NCBI GenBank assembly: GCA_910589415.1
Contig: OU342633.1
Coordinates: forward strand, 41,794,210 to 41,858,209
Direction of reading: 5' to 3'
DNA: 64,000 bases
DNA from: Malachius bipustulatus
Lineage: Eukaryota; Arthropoda; Insecta; Coleoptera; Melyridae
Of this stretch, positions 47,046 to 57,675 are shown in pieces. The notes beneath the pieces were generated by a model. It was not told the origin of the DNA. It saw nothing but the letters and a program-made list of their open reading frames with translations, and made no database searches. The position numbers and the translations under genes are program-made. Positions within the stretch are counted from its first letter, which is position 1. Every line of letters begins with the position of its first letter.

Positions 47046-48025
47046 TAGCCAGTCGTTATATCCAAATAATCTCCCTGAAATAAGAAAAATTCCGTTGTCG
47101 ATTTTTCTTATTTTACCAATTAGAGGGCTTACTCATAGTATAAATTGTATAGATCCGAGATGCGCTTCAATGCGGCATTTTGAACTTTATGAAAAACTGT
47201 TTTATTGAATAAATTGGACATTTTCAATTTTTTTGGTAAAAAAGGTGATAAGGAAACTTATATAGGAAATTAAATTTTCCACAAACTGCTGTGCTTTACC
47301 ACAGTTTTTCTCTGAGATAAATTTTTTCTCATTAAACCAAAAAAAGGGGAAGTAGGTACAAACTCGAGTACAAACTATTGTAGGTATTATCTCGTTCATT
47401 TTTAACTTTGCGAGGAATAAATTAAAATTCAGAAACTTACAGCAAGTTAAATTGTGTTGGAAAATTTTTGTAGTTATCTTTTTTTCGTATACTTAATGAA
47501 TAGGTCTTGAAGGTTTTGGGTATTCTTTTTTTTTCGACTATGATCGTGCCAAAGCAACATCGTCGGTTTCATCTTCGAAAACTCCGAAATTTTCGGTTCC
47601 AGGAGTATCAGTAGTGTTCAATGTCAATTGTGAAAGACTCTGAATCAGTCAGATACCCAATAGGAGAGAAAAAGAATTCTACCTCTCTTTTTTCTCTTTT
47701 GATAAAACTTATAATTTTATTTTACAGTTTGTTCATATTCATTAATTTTCTAAACTTAAAAATAATCGAGAATAACAATAGTTTTATATCACCTCTTTTT
47801 CAGGTGTAATTCGAAAAACATCGATCGTAGAGAAAAAATGCAAAAAAATGTTCAAAGTTTAGTTTCTACAATTTTTACGAAACATAAAAAACGGAAAAAA
47901 GGCCAGATGGCGGATTGATGCGCACCTTGATTCTGGTCTCTTAGAAAAAGATTTCTCCTTAAACAACAACAGAAAGGTCTCTGGATTGTCGAATTCCCTA
48001 TAGAGTTCCGAAATATGATGTTTTA
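47046..48025. other. AT-rich intergenic DNA
   Basis: No gene recognised; short frames are low-complexity. Confidence 0.5.
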
Positions 48026-49225
48026 TACAAAGTGTTTCTAAATGGAGTACCATAAATTGGAGGACTTGTAGATAAAGTTAAAAAAATACGAAAGTGTAGG
48101 AAAATTTTTTTTCGAAAAGGCTTTATTGATGAGATACAGGGTGTTAAAGAGTCGACCGACAGACCACTCTTTTGTTAATATTTGTTGAAACAATAACCCA
48201 ACTGAGACAATTTTTTGTGTGTAACAACAAGTTATAAAGAGCAATAATCAGACAAATTTTCGGTTTATTTCAATAAGCCAGTGGCGTAGAAACAGGGGTC
48301 GTTTGACACTTTTCACTCTTTAAAAAAGTAAGGGCTAGGTTTTTTGATGTCTTATTACTTTTTTCTGAATCAACGATCTTTTTACAATAAAAAAGCCATA
48401 CTTGTTTAATTTGCCCAGAGGCGTCCGTTTTTGAGATATTTGCAATTTTGTGTCAGGACGTCAGTCGCTTTATGTAAAATACACTTAAAAATTTCATTTA
48501 TTAAAATTGTGAAGGTAGCTTTGAAATTTAAATAAACTAATTTTTGGACTTACTTGTCAGTTTGACATTTCATATCCGAAGTGAAAATTAAATAATATTT
48601 ATTGTCAAGAAAATTATTCAACACATAACAAAAAGTTTTCTTGACAATAAATATTATTTAATTTTCACTTCGGATATGAAATGTCAAACTGACAAGTAAG
48701 TCCAAAAATTAGTTTATTTAAATTTCAAAGCTACCTTCACAATATTAATAAATGAAATTTTTAAGTGTATTTTACATAAAGCGACTGACGTCCTGACACA
48801 AAATTGCAAATATCTCAAAAACGGACGCCTCTGGGCAAATAAACAAGTATGGCTTTTTTATTGTAAAAAGACCGTTGATTCAGAAAAAAGTAATAAGACA
48901 TCAAAAAACATAGCCCTTACTTTTTTAAAGAGTGAAAAGTGTCAAACGACCCCTGTTTCTACGCCACTGGCTTATTGAAATAAACCGAAAATTTGTCTGA
49001 TTATTGCTCTTTATAACTTGTTGTTGTTACACACAAAAAATTGTCTCAGTTGGGTTATTGTTTCAACAAATATTAACAAAAGAATGGTCTGTCGGTCGAC
49101 TCTTTAACACCCTGTATCTCATCAATGAAGCCTTTTCGAAAAAAAATTTTCCTACATTTTCGTATTTTTTTAACTTTATCTACAAGTCCTCCAATTTATG
49201 GTACTCCATTTAGAAACACCTTGTA
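48026..49225. mobile_element. Foldback C, long near-perfect hairpin
   Basis: A 1.2-kb inverted repeat with arms of about 590 bases and a loop of about 22 (48614-48635, ATTCAACACATAAC region). The ends are TACAAAGTGTTTCTAAATGG and CCATTTAGAAACACCTTGTA. Only scattered differences separate the arms, for example ACCACTC/ACCATTC and AGGTTTTTTG/ATGTTTTTTG. Each arm holds GAGATACAGGGTGTTAAAGA about 105 bases from its end, and AATAAGCCAGTGGCGTAG further in. Near-identical 68-69-codon frames at 48038-48244 (minus) and 49004-49213 (plus) are one sequence read from both arms and are not genes. Confidence 0.95.
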
Positions 49226-49359
49226 TAACACAATTAAAAATGTTAAGGTGCATAAAATTGTGACAGCACCAAACGAAAGGCCGGAGATGAAAGTCCTTCA
49301 GTATTCCCAACGGATCGGCATAAGATCTTCACCAATGCCACAATAAATTTTCAGATGCG

Positions 49360-49480
49360 AAAAGGGAACATCCATTCCTGAAGATACTATTCTTGACAGT
49401 CATAATAAATATGTGCAATGAGATATGGGTCCAAGCACAGAACCCTGAGGCACTCCTAAAATAACAGAAACATAACTAGG
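49360..49480 (-). pseudogene. LINE reverse transcriptase scrap between two hairpins
   Basis: Minus-strand reading gives RPSYVSVILGVPQGSVLGPI and, after a stop, SHLKIYCGIGEDL, resembling motif B and the KIY...D segment that follows the catalytic box of Jockey/CR1 enzymes. The FADD/YADD residues themselves are replaced or deleted. Foldbacks C and D lie on either side within about 130 bases, so the scrap may be what remains of the target they entered. Confidence 0.7.
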
Positions 49481-49554
49481 TCTCTTCCTCACTCATCCTT
49501 GAATTTCAGGGGTGGCTATAGCCTTACCCTGAATTCAAATCCTGAAATCATGAT

Positions 49555-49580
49555 AGTCGAGTACCTATAGGTACTCGACT
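49555..49580. repeat. Perfect 26-base palindrome
   Basis: AGTCGAGTACCTA is followed immediately by its exact reverse complement. There is no loop and no flanking duplication that I can see. Confidence 0.92.
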
Positions 49581-49614
49581 CAACATAACGATCCCCGTAA
49601 CTTCCAATCCATCT

Positions 49615-51268
49615 AAACTGCTCAACAAATGAAACGTTACATGACCAAATTTGCCCTAACTTTGGCACTGATAAAATTTGGATTGTTTCGAGCAATTCAA
49701 TTTTTGTTTCGAGGGTTCACTAGTTCAATCCCTTGTTTATCAGTCCGTATGTTTACAAGAACTTGGTACTTCACACAAAGTTTATATAGGGTGGTAAATA
49801 AAACAGTTCAAAATCTCAGAAAGTTCAGCTTGCTCCCATTTGATCAAAGATTTTTCTTTTCAAATTTCAACACAAAGATCATGAAGATGGACCTCATATC
49901 TCGAAACGGTTTTCGAATTTTCCGATTATTTCTTTTATTTACAGGGTGATCTCAAAATAACTACTTTTTGGTGTGGCAATGATAACTTTGTTGCCCGTGA
50001 CTCGATTTTCAAAATGTAGGGCTCATTTTAAAGCTTAAGCTTCAAGCAAGAACACGCAAGATTTATAATCGCCTAAGGACAAAAATTGAAAATACAGGGT
50101 TGTATTAAAACTAACCCAAACCTGAATGGCTTCCGAAATCTGGTATTAAGGAAAATTTTAAATAAAGTCAAGTTGCTTTCAAACAATCCATTCATTCTGA
50201 ATACTTCAAGATGTTCTTCGCTTGCATGAGTTAAGAATTGTTGACATAAGAACAAAATTACAACTTCGTGTTTTCGAAGTGAAAATCGTCATTTTTCAAG
50301 TTCAAGGCCCTGTACAACGAAAACGGCTGAAGATAGAGAAAAATGGCTTACATGTCCCTATTTTAACTTTTCATGTACTATTCTATGGTATAGAAACATT
50401 TGTACTTTCTTTGATTTTTTTATTTGGCGACGCGTGGAGAAATCTCAGAATTTTTCAAATTTTTTATCACCCTGTATAAACATTTCATCTACATCGTAGG
50501 ATAGTACATGAAAAGTTAAAATAGGGACATGTAAGCCGTTTTTCTCTATCTTCGACCGTTTTCGTTGTACAGGGCCTTGAACTTGAAAAATTACGATTTT
50601 CACTTCGAAAACACGAAGTTGTAATTTTGTTCTTATGTCAACAATTCTTAACTCATGCAAGCGAAGAACATCTTGAAGTATTCAGAATGAATGGTTTGTT
50701 TGAAAGCAACTTGACTTTATTTAAAATTTTCCTTAATACCAGATTTCGGAAGCCATTCAGATTTGGGTTAGTTTTAATACAACCCTGTATTTTCAATTTT
50801 TGTCCGTAGTCGATTATCAAACTTGCGTGTTCTTGCTTGAAGCTTTAACTTTAAAATGAGCCCTACATTTTGAAAATCGAGTCACGAATAACAAAAGTTA
50901 TCATTGCCACACCAAAAAGTAGTTATTTTGAGATCACCCTGTAAATAAAAGAAATAATCGGAAAATTCGAAAACCGTTTCGAGATATGAGGTCCATCTTC
51001 ATGATCTTTGTGTTGAAATTTAAAAAGAAAAATCTTTGATCAAATGGGAGCAAGCTGAACTTTCTGAGATTTTGAACTGTTTTATTTACCACCCTATATA
51101 AACTTTGTGTGAAGTACCAAGTTCTTGCAAACATACGGACTGATAAACAAGGGATTGAACTAGTGAACCCTCGAAACAAAAATTGAATTGCTCGAAACAA
51201 TCCAAATTTTATCAGTGCCAAAGTTAGGGCAAATTTGGTCATGTAACGTTTCATTTGTTGAGCAGTTT
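49615..51268. mobile_element. Foldback D, largest hairpin
   Basis: A 1.65-kb inverted repeat. The outer ends are AAACTGCTCAACAAATGAAA and TTTCATTTGTTGAGCAGTTT, and arms of about 775 bases reach to about 50392 and 50493. The loop of about 100 bases carries ATCACCCTGTATAAAC. Arms are subdivided by TATAGGGTGG (about 49787), TTTACAGGGTGAT (about 49938) and ATACAGGGTTGT (about 50092), with inverted counterparts on the right. The inner arm contains the shared core ATGGCTTACATGTCCCTAT (core words at 50350 and, inverted, 50521). Pairs of identical frames (49629-49949 with 50934-51254; 50222- with 50660-) are arm read-through. Outer ends differ from the TACAGGGTG type, so this is a mosaic or separate family. 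Confidence 0.93.
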
Positions 51269-52509
51269 ATTTTTCCATTCCTTTACTTGCGGATTAAATT
51301 GGGGTCACTTGTATGTAATAACTTGACACCCTTCATGATGAAGGTTACGGTACGCGTAAATCACAGTTATTATGGTTCGGTTAGAGAATTGAGATAAAAA
51401 TTTGCTTGCGGGTATAAATTTCCTAAAAATCGTAAAATTTAAATTTTATACCTTTAATTCCGGTTTATTACAAGCACAAGTACGTACTTATTTGTTATTT
51501 TTTTTATTTGATTGAGATCGAGCAAATGTCACTTATTTCTTATACTTTCTAAAATACAAATTTACATTTAAATTATTTAAATACAAATAACCGAGCGTGT
51601 CACAACAAGCTGTAAAATGTGATTTTATAATAATTGCTACTTAGGTATATTACATCAGTTAAGTAACATTCTAATAAAAGTCAAAAGCATCAATTTCTCA
51701 GACATTCTTCTATCTTCTAATAGCTTATTTGAATAATTTTATTAAATAATAGCAAGTAAATTTGATTGAATCCTCAGGTATCAGCGTCGTCTCCCATTCA
51801 TTTTTGAATTGATCGCAATGACTGCATTTCCATTTTCCAGACAGATGGTAAATTTAAAATAATCCCAATTTTCGAGTCTGGGGAGTAATGGACTTTAAAA
51901 AATTACCAGCAACAATAACAAACAAAGACATGATGAAGAATTTTTCCCCTTTTTTTCGTTTTCCATCTTCTTAAACCTCTTTTCTACATTCTTTTTAATT
52001 TATTAGTATATGCCTACTTTGTCATCATTTTGTTATTAATTTTTTTTAACTCATTATAAACATACCGTTTTTATTTATTATTTTTTTGTTTCCTTTGTTT
52101 TATTATTACTTGTAGATATCGTTCTTCTGCTTATTTGTTTATTCGCTAGATGATCCCATGGGAAAAATAGCCAGCTGCCATCACTTTGATTCCACCAGAA
52201 AATCGATTCTTGTTTCACTTTTCGGCTGCTTGTCATTGTTGTCATTATTATCCTTCTTCCACTTTTTTCCTTTTTTGTCTCCCTTGCTATATTTTTTGGA
52301 ATTTTTCATCCTTCTATTTTTTTTAACATAACTTAGTAATGATGACTCTATTTTTTTTATTATCCACCTCTTTTACACATTACAAAAAACTTAAAAAAAA
52401 AACATGTGAACTAATGCAATTTCCCCCCACCTCCATTCACGATCCACATCGACAATCCTTCCCGCTCCGCCTCATCTGACAAGTGGCATACAACAAATAA
52501 TTATATGAG
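51269..52509. other. T-rich intergenic DNA
   Basis: Dominated by T tracts on the plus strand (51950-52400); no gene or repeat recognised. Confidence 0.5.
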
Positions 52510-52617
52510 AAAATATTGGTAAATCATTTATAAAAATATTAAACAGCAGCGGTCGCCGGTTCCAGCACGGAACCCTGAGGGTACACCACTCGGTACACCA
52601 TGGACATTGATTGGATC

Positions 52618-54009
52618 TACAAGCTGTTTCTAAATGTAGTACCATAAGTTCAAAGGCGTGTAGAAGTGTAGAAGAAGCTTAAATATTAAAAAAAAAATTA
52701 AAATAATTTTTTTTTTTCAGAAAATGTTTATTAAATGATACAGGGTGTTCAAGTGTCATTTACTAAACAGGTTTTTCAACGTACCTCGGCTAAAAAACAT
52801 TTTCGAAAAAAATATTTGAATTTTTTTTCATTAAAATGCTTTATCTACAAGCCCTTAGATTTATGGGGCACTGCATGGGTGAGGGTGCTTCGGTTTTACC
52901 CAGATTTTTTTCAAAATATGGGTTATTAAATAGAAAGCCTGTATACAAAAATGCAGAATTATTGGTCCACTCTGTAGAAAGATACAATAAAAACCAGTTA
53001 AGTAAATCGGCACTTAAACACCCTGCATCTCGTTTTAAAAACATTTTCGGAAAAAAAATTTGAAATTTATTAATATTTTGTATACGCCCTTTAACTGGTA
53101 CTACATTTAGGAATATACATACAGTGTGGAAAAGCCAAATGGAATAAATTCGATAATAAATCAATGAAGATGGTTGCGAAAAAACGCTCGGACACGTCGA
53201 TTAGTATTTTTAGTTGCGCATTTTTTTCAATGAAAACTTTTTATACAGGGTGTGTCGTGTAACAGTGCTCAATACCAACTTTCTTCTTTCAAATCAAACA
53301 CCCTGTATATTATTACATTTTCAGATTGCCTGAAAAAATGTAATAATAATGCTGTTTATAATTCAAATTTGTAACGAGTGATTTTTGAGTTATAAACAAA
53401 TGAAAATCGCAATTTTTAATTTTCAAAACAGTGTACACCGATAACGGCTCAAGATGTCGGAAAACGGCTTACATGTCCCTATCCTAATTTTTCATGTAGT
53501 ATCCTATTGTGTGGATGAAATTTTTATACAGGGTGATTAAAAATCTGGTAATTTTCATGACCCTGTATAAAAATTTTAACTACCTAATAGGGCTCTAAAT
53601 GAAAAGTTAAGATAGGGACATGTAAGCCGTTTTCCGACATCTTGAGCCGTTATCGTTGTACACACTGTTTTGAAAATTAAAAAATGCGATTTTCATTTGT
53701 TTATAACTCAAAAATCACTCGTTACAAATTTGAAATATAAACAGCATTATTATTACATTTTTTCAGGCAATCTGAAAATGTAATAATATACAGGGTGTTT
53801 GATTTGAAAGAAGAAAGTTGGTATTGGGCACTGTTACACGACACACCCTGTATAAAAAGTTTTCATTGAAAAAAATGCGCAACCAAAAATACTAATCGAT
53901 GTGTCCGAGCGTTTTTTGGCACCCATCTCCATTGATTTATTATCGAATTTATTCCATTTGGCTTTTCCACACTGTATATATATTTTATATTTTATATTAA
54001 TACCTTGTA
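52618..54009. mobile_element. Foldback G, C-related, containing element E
   Basis: The left end TACAAGCTGTTTCTAAATGT and AGTACCATAAGTTCAAAGGC resembles the end of foldback C. The inverted counterpart GGTACTACATTTAGGAATA lies at about 53097. The outermost TACCTTGTAT resumes at about 54001, after element E. Internal pairs are GATACAGGGTGTTCAAGTG (about 52738) and AACACCCTGCATCTCG (about 53020), centre near 52866. Arms are much more diverged than in C. Removing E restores a C-like right end. Confidence 0.65.
53120..53976. mobile_element. Foldback E
   Basis: An 857-base inverted repeat with ends TACAGTGTGGAAAAGCCAAA and TTTGGCTTTTCCACACTGTA. Arms of about 410 bases are near-identical. In each arm, in order: CGCTCGGACACGTCGATTAG (or a one-base variant), TATACAGGGTGTGTCGTGTA, AAACACCCTGTATATTATTA, TTTTCAGATTGCCTGAAAAA and AGTTATAAACAAATGAAAAT. 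Then come GGAAAACGGCTTACATGTCC (core words at 53471 and, inverted, 53612) and TTATACAGGGTGAT-like sequence at the loop. The middle of each arm is shared with B, the outer 130 bases are not. It lies inside the right terminal part of G. Confidence 0.94.
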
Positions 54010-54303
54010 TATCTTGAAAGGTCCACGCATTGTGACCTATTTGAAGGTATCTCTAAAAAAAAGGTCTGACGAAAAATCAAAACTAGCAAGTTCAGACTAG
54101 AAAGTAACTTCTGGTGTTTCAATCTGTCCAATGAGCTGGAGAAATCAGAATTAACCACGTAAACCTGATACTTTGCATCAAGAGTATAACCGCGGCGGTC
54201 AATTGACTAAATACCGTGAGGTTTGTATAGTGGCCGATCTTCTGGAAAATCCATGCTGAGAGACAAAGAGCTGTTCAAAAACCTTCCAGAGAGATATAAT
54301 AAC

Positions 54304-55464
54304 AGTCCAGTCAAATAATATTTTTAAATTGCGTTAATTATTAGAATTTTAACGAAATTTTAATGGTAGGTAGGGGGCGCCACTAGAACAATCCAGCCTC
54401 CAATGTTTCCATCCTCGGATTCCGTAAGGGGTGGCCACCATCTTGAATTTAAGGGATTAAATTATGTATGTCGGTAAATATCGGTTGAACGTAAAAATTA
54501 ACTAGGTATTTAAAAAAATTTTAAGCATCAGGAAATATTCAGGAACCTTTATTTGAAACCTTTATTTAAATTTTATAGTGTTCAAATGTTATAAATTTTC
54601 GAAAATGACACTTTTTGAGGTGGAAACTGTTTTTTCCAGCGCCAATATTTTGGATAATTTTTTAATCTATGCACATAACTAATTAATTCAAGTAATAGAG
54701 TTTTCACTAAATAATAGAATATTTTGGTGTTTCCGGGACCGTTGATTAAAAGTCTAATATCCGATTTTCAAAAACCAAAACGACGGCTCCAATATGGCGC
54801 ACGTCTTTCATAAATTCATCGCATTTTCACGAAATAATCATTAGGAGATTTTCGGATTCTTCTTAATCAGCGATCCCGAAAACCACAAAATCATATTTGG
54901 TAAAAACGGTATGTCTTAAATTAATTATGTAATGTGTAGAATTAGAAAATATTCAAAAAATTTAGCGCCGGCGACTTTTGGCCCCGCTGTATTCGTGCCA
55001 AGCATGATGCCAATTTTTTTCTTTTTTGAAAACTTGCATAATATTGTAGATGAACTCAAAAGCTACAAATTTTGTCCAGTCCATTTTTCACCCTCGATTG
55101 CCCGTTTTCCTTGTAAGATCGAAACCGTGTGTTGTAAAACCATTTCCATCCCCTTAAGTGTCATTTCCGAGAATTTATATCTTTAAAACAATAAGAAATT
55201 TCAAAAAAAAAGTCCCAAACAAAAGTTGCTGGATTCTGCTTTACATTTTGTGTTATAGTATTTTTTAACGTACAAACAATATTTACCGACATACATCATT
55301 TTATCCCTTAAATTCAAGATGGCGGCCACCCCATACATCCCATACGGAATCCGAGGTAGAAACTTGACTGGAGGGTTCTGATGGCGCCCCCTACCTGCTA
55401 ATAAAATTTAGTAACATCTAATTAACGTAATTTCAGTCCAATGTTTTTACTATTTGACTGGACT
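54304..55464. mobile_element. Foldback F
   Basis: The ends AGTCCAGTCAAATA and TATTTGACTGGACT are perfect inverted copies. The arms continue with GGTAGGTAGGGGGCGCCA / GGCGCCCCCTACCTGC and CGGATTCCGTAAGGGGTGGC / CCACCCCATACATCCCATAC. They also share TTGAATTTAAGGGATTAAAT / ATTTTATCCCTTAAATTCAA. Inner pairs (TTTTGGTGTTTCCGGGACCG near 54722 with CGATCCCGAAAACCACAAAA near 54870) have a different centre, so the right arm has gained extra sequence. An 84-codon frame at 54932-55186 lies in that extra part and is unrecognised. Confidence 0.85.
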
Positions 55465-55600
55465 AATACTTCCAGAAAAAGCTGGAGGTAGAGTAATATC
55501 AAAGTTGGGAATGATGTCAGAATCGAAGAAATTCAGCAGTCAGTCGGAGCTTTAGAAAAAAGTACTTTTGCAAAATGATTAGCGATATCATTTTTGCTGT

Positions 55601-56032
55601 CCAGGGACAAGCCCTGGGTTCATCTTGTAAGGAAGACCTTCGTTCCCCTTATTACAATTTAAAGATTTATTCGCTTCAGTTTTTTCCTCATCATAATAAT
55701 GAAAGTTTTTACCAGAAAAACTAATTTTTGAACCACGGTGGCTATTTGCGTTCTAGACAAAGATGTGATGTAGAAAGTGTTAATTTATTTCGTATCCTCT
55801 TCTCCAATAACAAGAAAAACACTCATTCAACTTAATTACTCAGCACATCAAATATCAACAACACAATAACATTCTTCAAGATATGATGTTGCGTTAGTGT
55901 TAGTGCAGCTATAATCATTTATCATTATTTGCAAATCGATTCTTCGATCAGATTATTAATAACAACACGTGGGTTATGGGTCCGATTCGAATCGAGCTGT
56001 TCCGTGTGCCGACCATTCATTTACCATCAACG
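55601..56032. other. AT-rich intergenic DNA
   Basis: No gene or repeat recognised between the LINE remains and the small palindrome. Confidence 0.5.
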
Positions 56033-56078
56033 ATCAAGACCACGGTGTAAGATAACTATCTTACACCGTGATCAAGAC
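56033..56078. mobile_element. 30-base palindrome with 8-base target duplications
   Basis: ATCAAGAC at 56033-56040 and again at 56071-56078 flanks a palindrome at 56041-56070, whose 14-base arm CACGGTGTAAGATA is followed by AC and then the exact reverse complement. An 8-base duplication is typical of hAT-type insertion. The insert is just two terminal inverted repeats with no interior. Confidence 0.85.
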
Positions 56079-57419
56079 CAACCAGAACTCTTGTTGGTAT
56101 TGGTTGTTGGTTGCTCAGCCAGACAGAAGAAATACCCGGCACATTTCATTGTAACGCAGATGGATAATTCATAACGTTCATGATCAATTAGCATTACCAA
56201 AACGGGATGGGAACCATAAATATCAGTCAATCGATCAATAACTTGCCACATTCAAGTAAACTTGGTAATTATTTACATAAATTTTAATCATGAACCAAGA
56301 GAGATTATTGTTCTACCATTTTTGTATGATGAAACGTGTTACAGGCTGAAGATCTTCCTTCCTCATTCCGGACTTGCAGAATCGAATTAATTAATCACCG
56401 AATTTAATAACTGTCTGGGTTTAATTCCGGTTGATTTATTAGTGGCACCATAAGCAGTAGCAGTGAAAGTGTTTAGGAGGAAGACGCTTCTGATATTTTG
56501 TTTTAATTTTACTTCGTTATGTATTACTTATACTAAAGTCACAAGAAATTGTTTTCAGAATACTAATTAATCAACTGTTAACTGATTCAACTGTTTCTTT
56601 GTGGTTGTCTTTGTTGAAACTAATAAGAAAAGGAATAAAAAATTGCTGACGATTCATGATAATCTTTATAATAGTTCCAACGAATCATTTAAACATCATT
56701 TATGCATAATCGCTGACGCATTTTTACTGGTGATTAAACATGGTAATTAAATCACGAGCTATTTTGCCAATAAAACCAACAAACGGTTGATTAATCAAAT
56801 ATAATCTATCGCACTATATCAGCACAGTACTAAGAGGAACTGATGAAAGCATAAACTGAAATCCGGGAATCACCTACAGTAAATAAATGACTACTATCCA
56901 ACAAAAAAAGAAAGAGCAATTCCGGATATTTCTCCCGTTGATAACTCTAATCATGAACAATATCGAAAGAGGGTAAAAACCTGGACACATCCGCCTTTCC
57001 GTAATTCTCCGTTCAACAGCGACCCCCTCCTGGCTCCCCTTTTCAGGACAAGGGAACAATGAGCGGGCTAATCAGGATAGGCGTGGATAAATCACCGGGT
57101 CGATTAGTGAGGTCGGAGGGATTGATTCCTGGACGACGCGATTGGATTGAAGGAGGGAATGATTTGTCCGCAAGTTGCCGATCTTAGATTGAAACGGTGA
57201 TTTACGCGCACGTAATACCAATACGGAATGATAAATTTATAATCTCCCGGACGAATCTGTTGAGGTTTCTCACTACTTTCGTGGTTGAATCTTTAAAAGA
57301 ACATTCGGTAGGTAATCTGATGAAACAGGCGTTTCAATAATAATATGGTAATTATGGATTGGATTAATTAACATAATACATTCAAATTTAAATAACGAAA
57401 CCCATATACATACGAGAGG
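56079..57419. other. Intergenic DNA without recognised genes
   Basis: The patch 56985-57190 is less AT-rich (GACCCCCTCCTGGCTCCCC, GGTCGGAGGGATTGATTCC) but shows no recognised frame. It lies beyond the stop of the candidate minus-strand exon and could be its 3' region. Confidence 0.4.
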
Positions 57420-57624
57420 TCATATTAAAGATTGAGGTGAATGGCTGAGAGTCTCCTCGAAGTCGACAGTTCTAGGTGAGACGTCGTAATAAGAGCAGAG
57501 TTCATGAATATGGATTTGTTTACCCGTCAACGCTCCTTCCGCACTGGCACTGAAGAAATCATCTTGCAACAATCGTGCTACTGCTCGAGAACGACAGCGC
57601 TTCCCTTCTGAATTGTTTGACAAC
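57420..57624 (-). CDS. Candidate terminal coding exon, unknown protein
   Basis: On the minus strand a pyrimidine-rich stretch ending TTTCTTTTAG places a plausible splice acceptor at 57625-57626. It is followed by an open frame of 67 codons closing with TGA at 57420-57422. The peptide (SNNSEGKRCRSRAVARLL, then QDDFFSASAEGALTG and KQIHIHELCSYYDVSPRTVD) is balanced in composition, unlike the low-complexity chance frames around it. Codon use is also less AT-biased. It has no in-frame ATG, so it would have to be an internal or last exon. I recognise no family and found no partner exon. A clear AATAAA signal was not seen soon after the stop. It may be chance. Confidence 0.25.
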
Positions 57625-57675
57625 CTAAAAGAAACTCTTTCTTAAAAGTTACTATAGTACTACATTATAATAAGA

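Larger units (their letters stand above)
52510..55600 (-). pseudogene. LINE reverse transcriptase split by three foldbacks
   Basis: Three pieces on the minus strand fall in the order of one Jockey/CR1-type enzyme. Piece 1 (55465-55600) reads NDIANHFAKVLFSKAPTD, the region before the fingers. Piece 2 (54010-54303) reads VIISLWKVFEQL, SQHGFSRRSATIQTS and motif A-like YQVYVVNSDFSSSLDRLKHQ, then SNRSQCVDLSRY. Piece 3 (52510-52617) reads DPINV, then PQGSVL (motif B) and, after a short insertion and a frame change, LFNIFINDLPIFS. Element F separates pieces 1 and 2; element G, with E inside it, separates pieces 2 and 3. Stops and frameshifts are frequent, motif A has lost the usual Phe-Asp pair (SLD for AFD), and nothing after motif B is recognised. 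Confidence 0.8.

Noticed and set aside
48038..49213. Pair of near-identical 68-69-codon frames on opposite strands
   Set aside because: They are the two arms of foldback C read from each side; identity comes from the inverted repeat and not from a duplicated gene.
49629..51254. Identical 106-, 60- and 71-85-codon frames on opposite strands
   Set aside because: Arm read-through of foldback D, with no protein motif.
55985..56000. GATTCGAATC palindrome as a tRNA T-loop
   Set aside because: No cloverleaf could be drawn around it.
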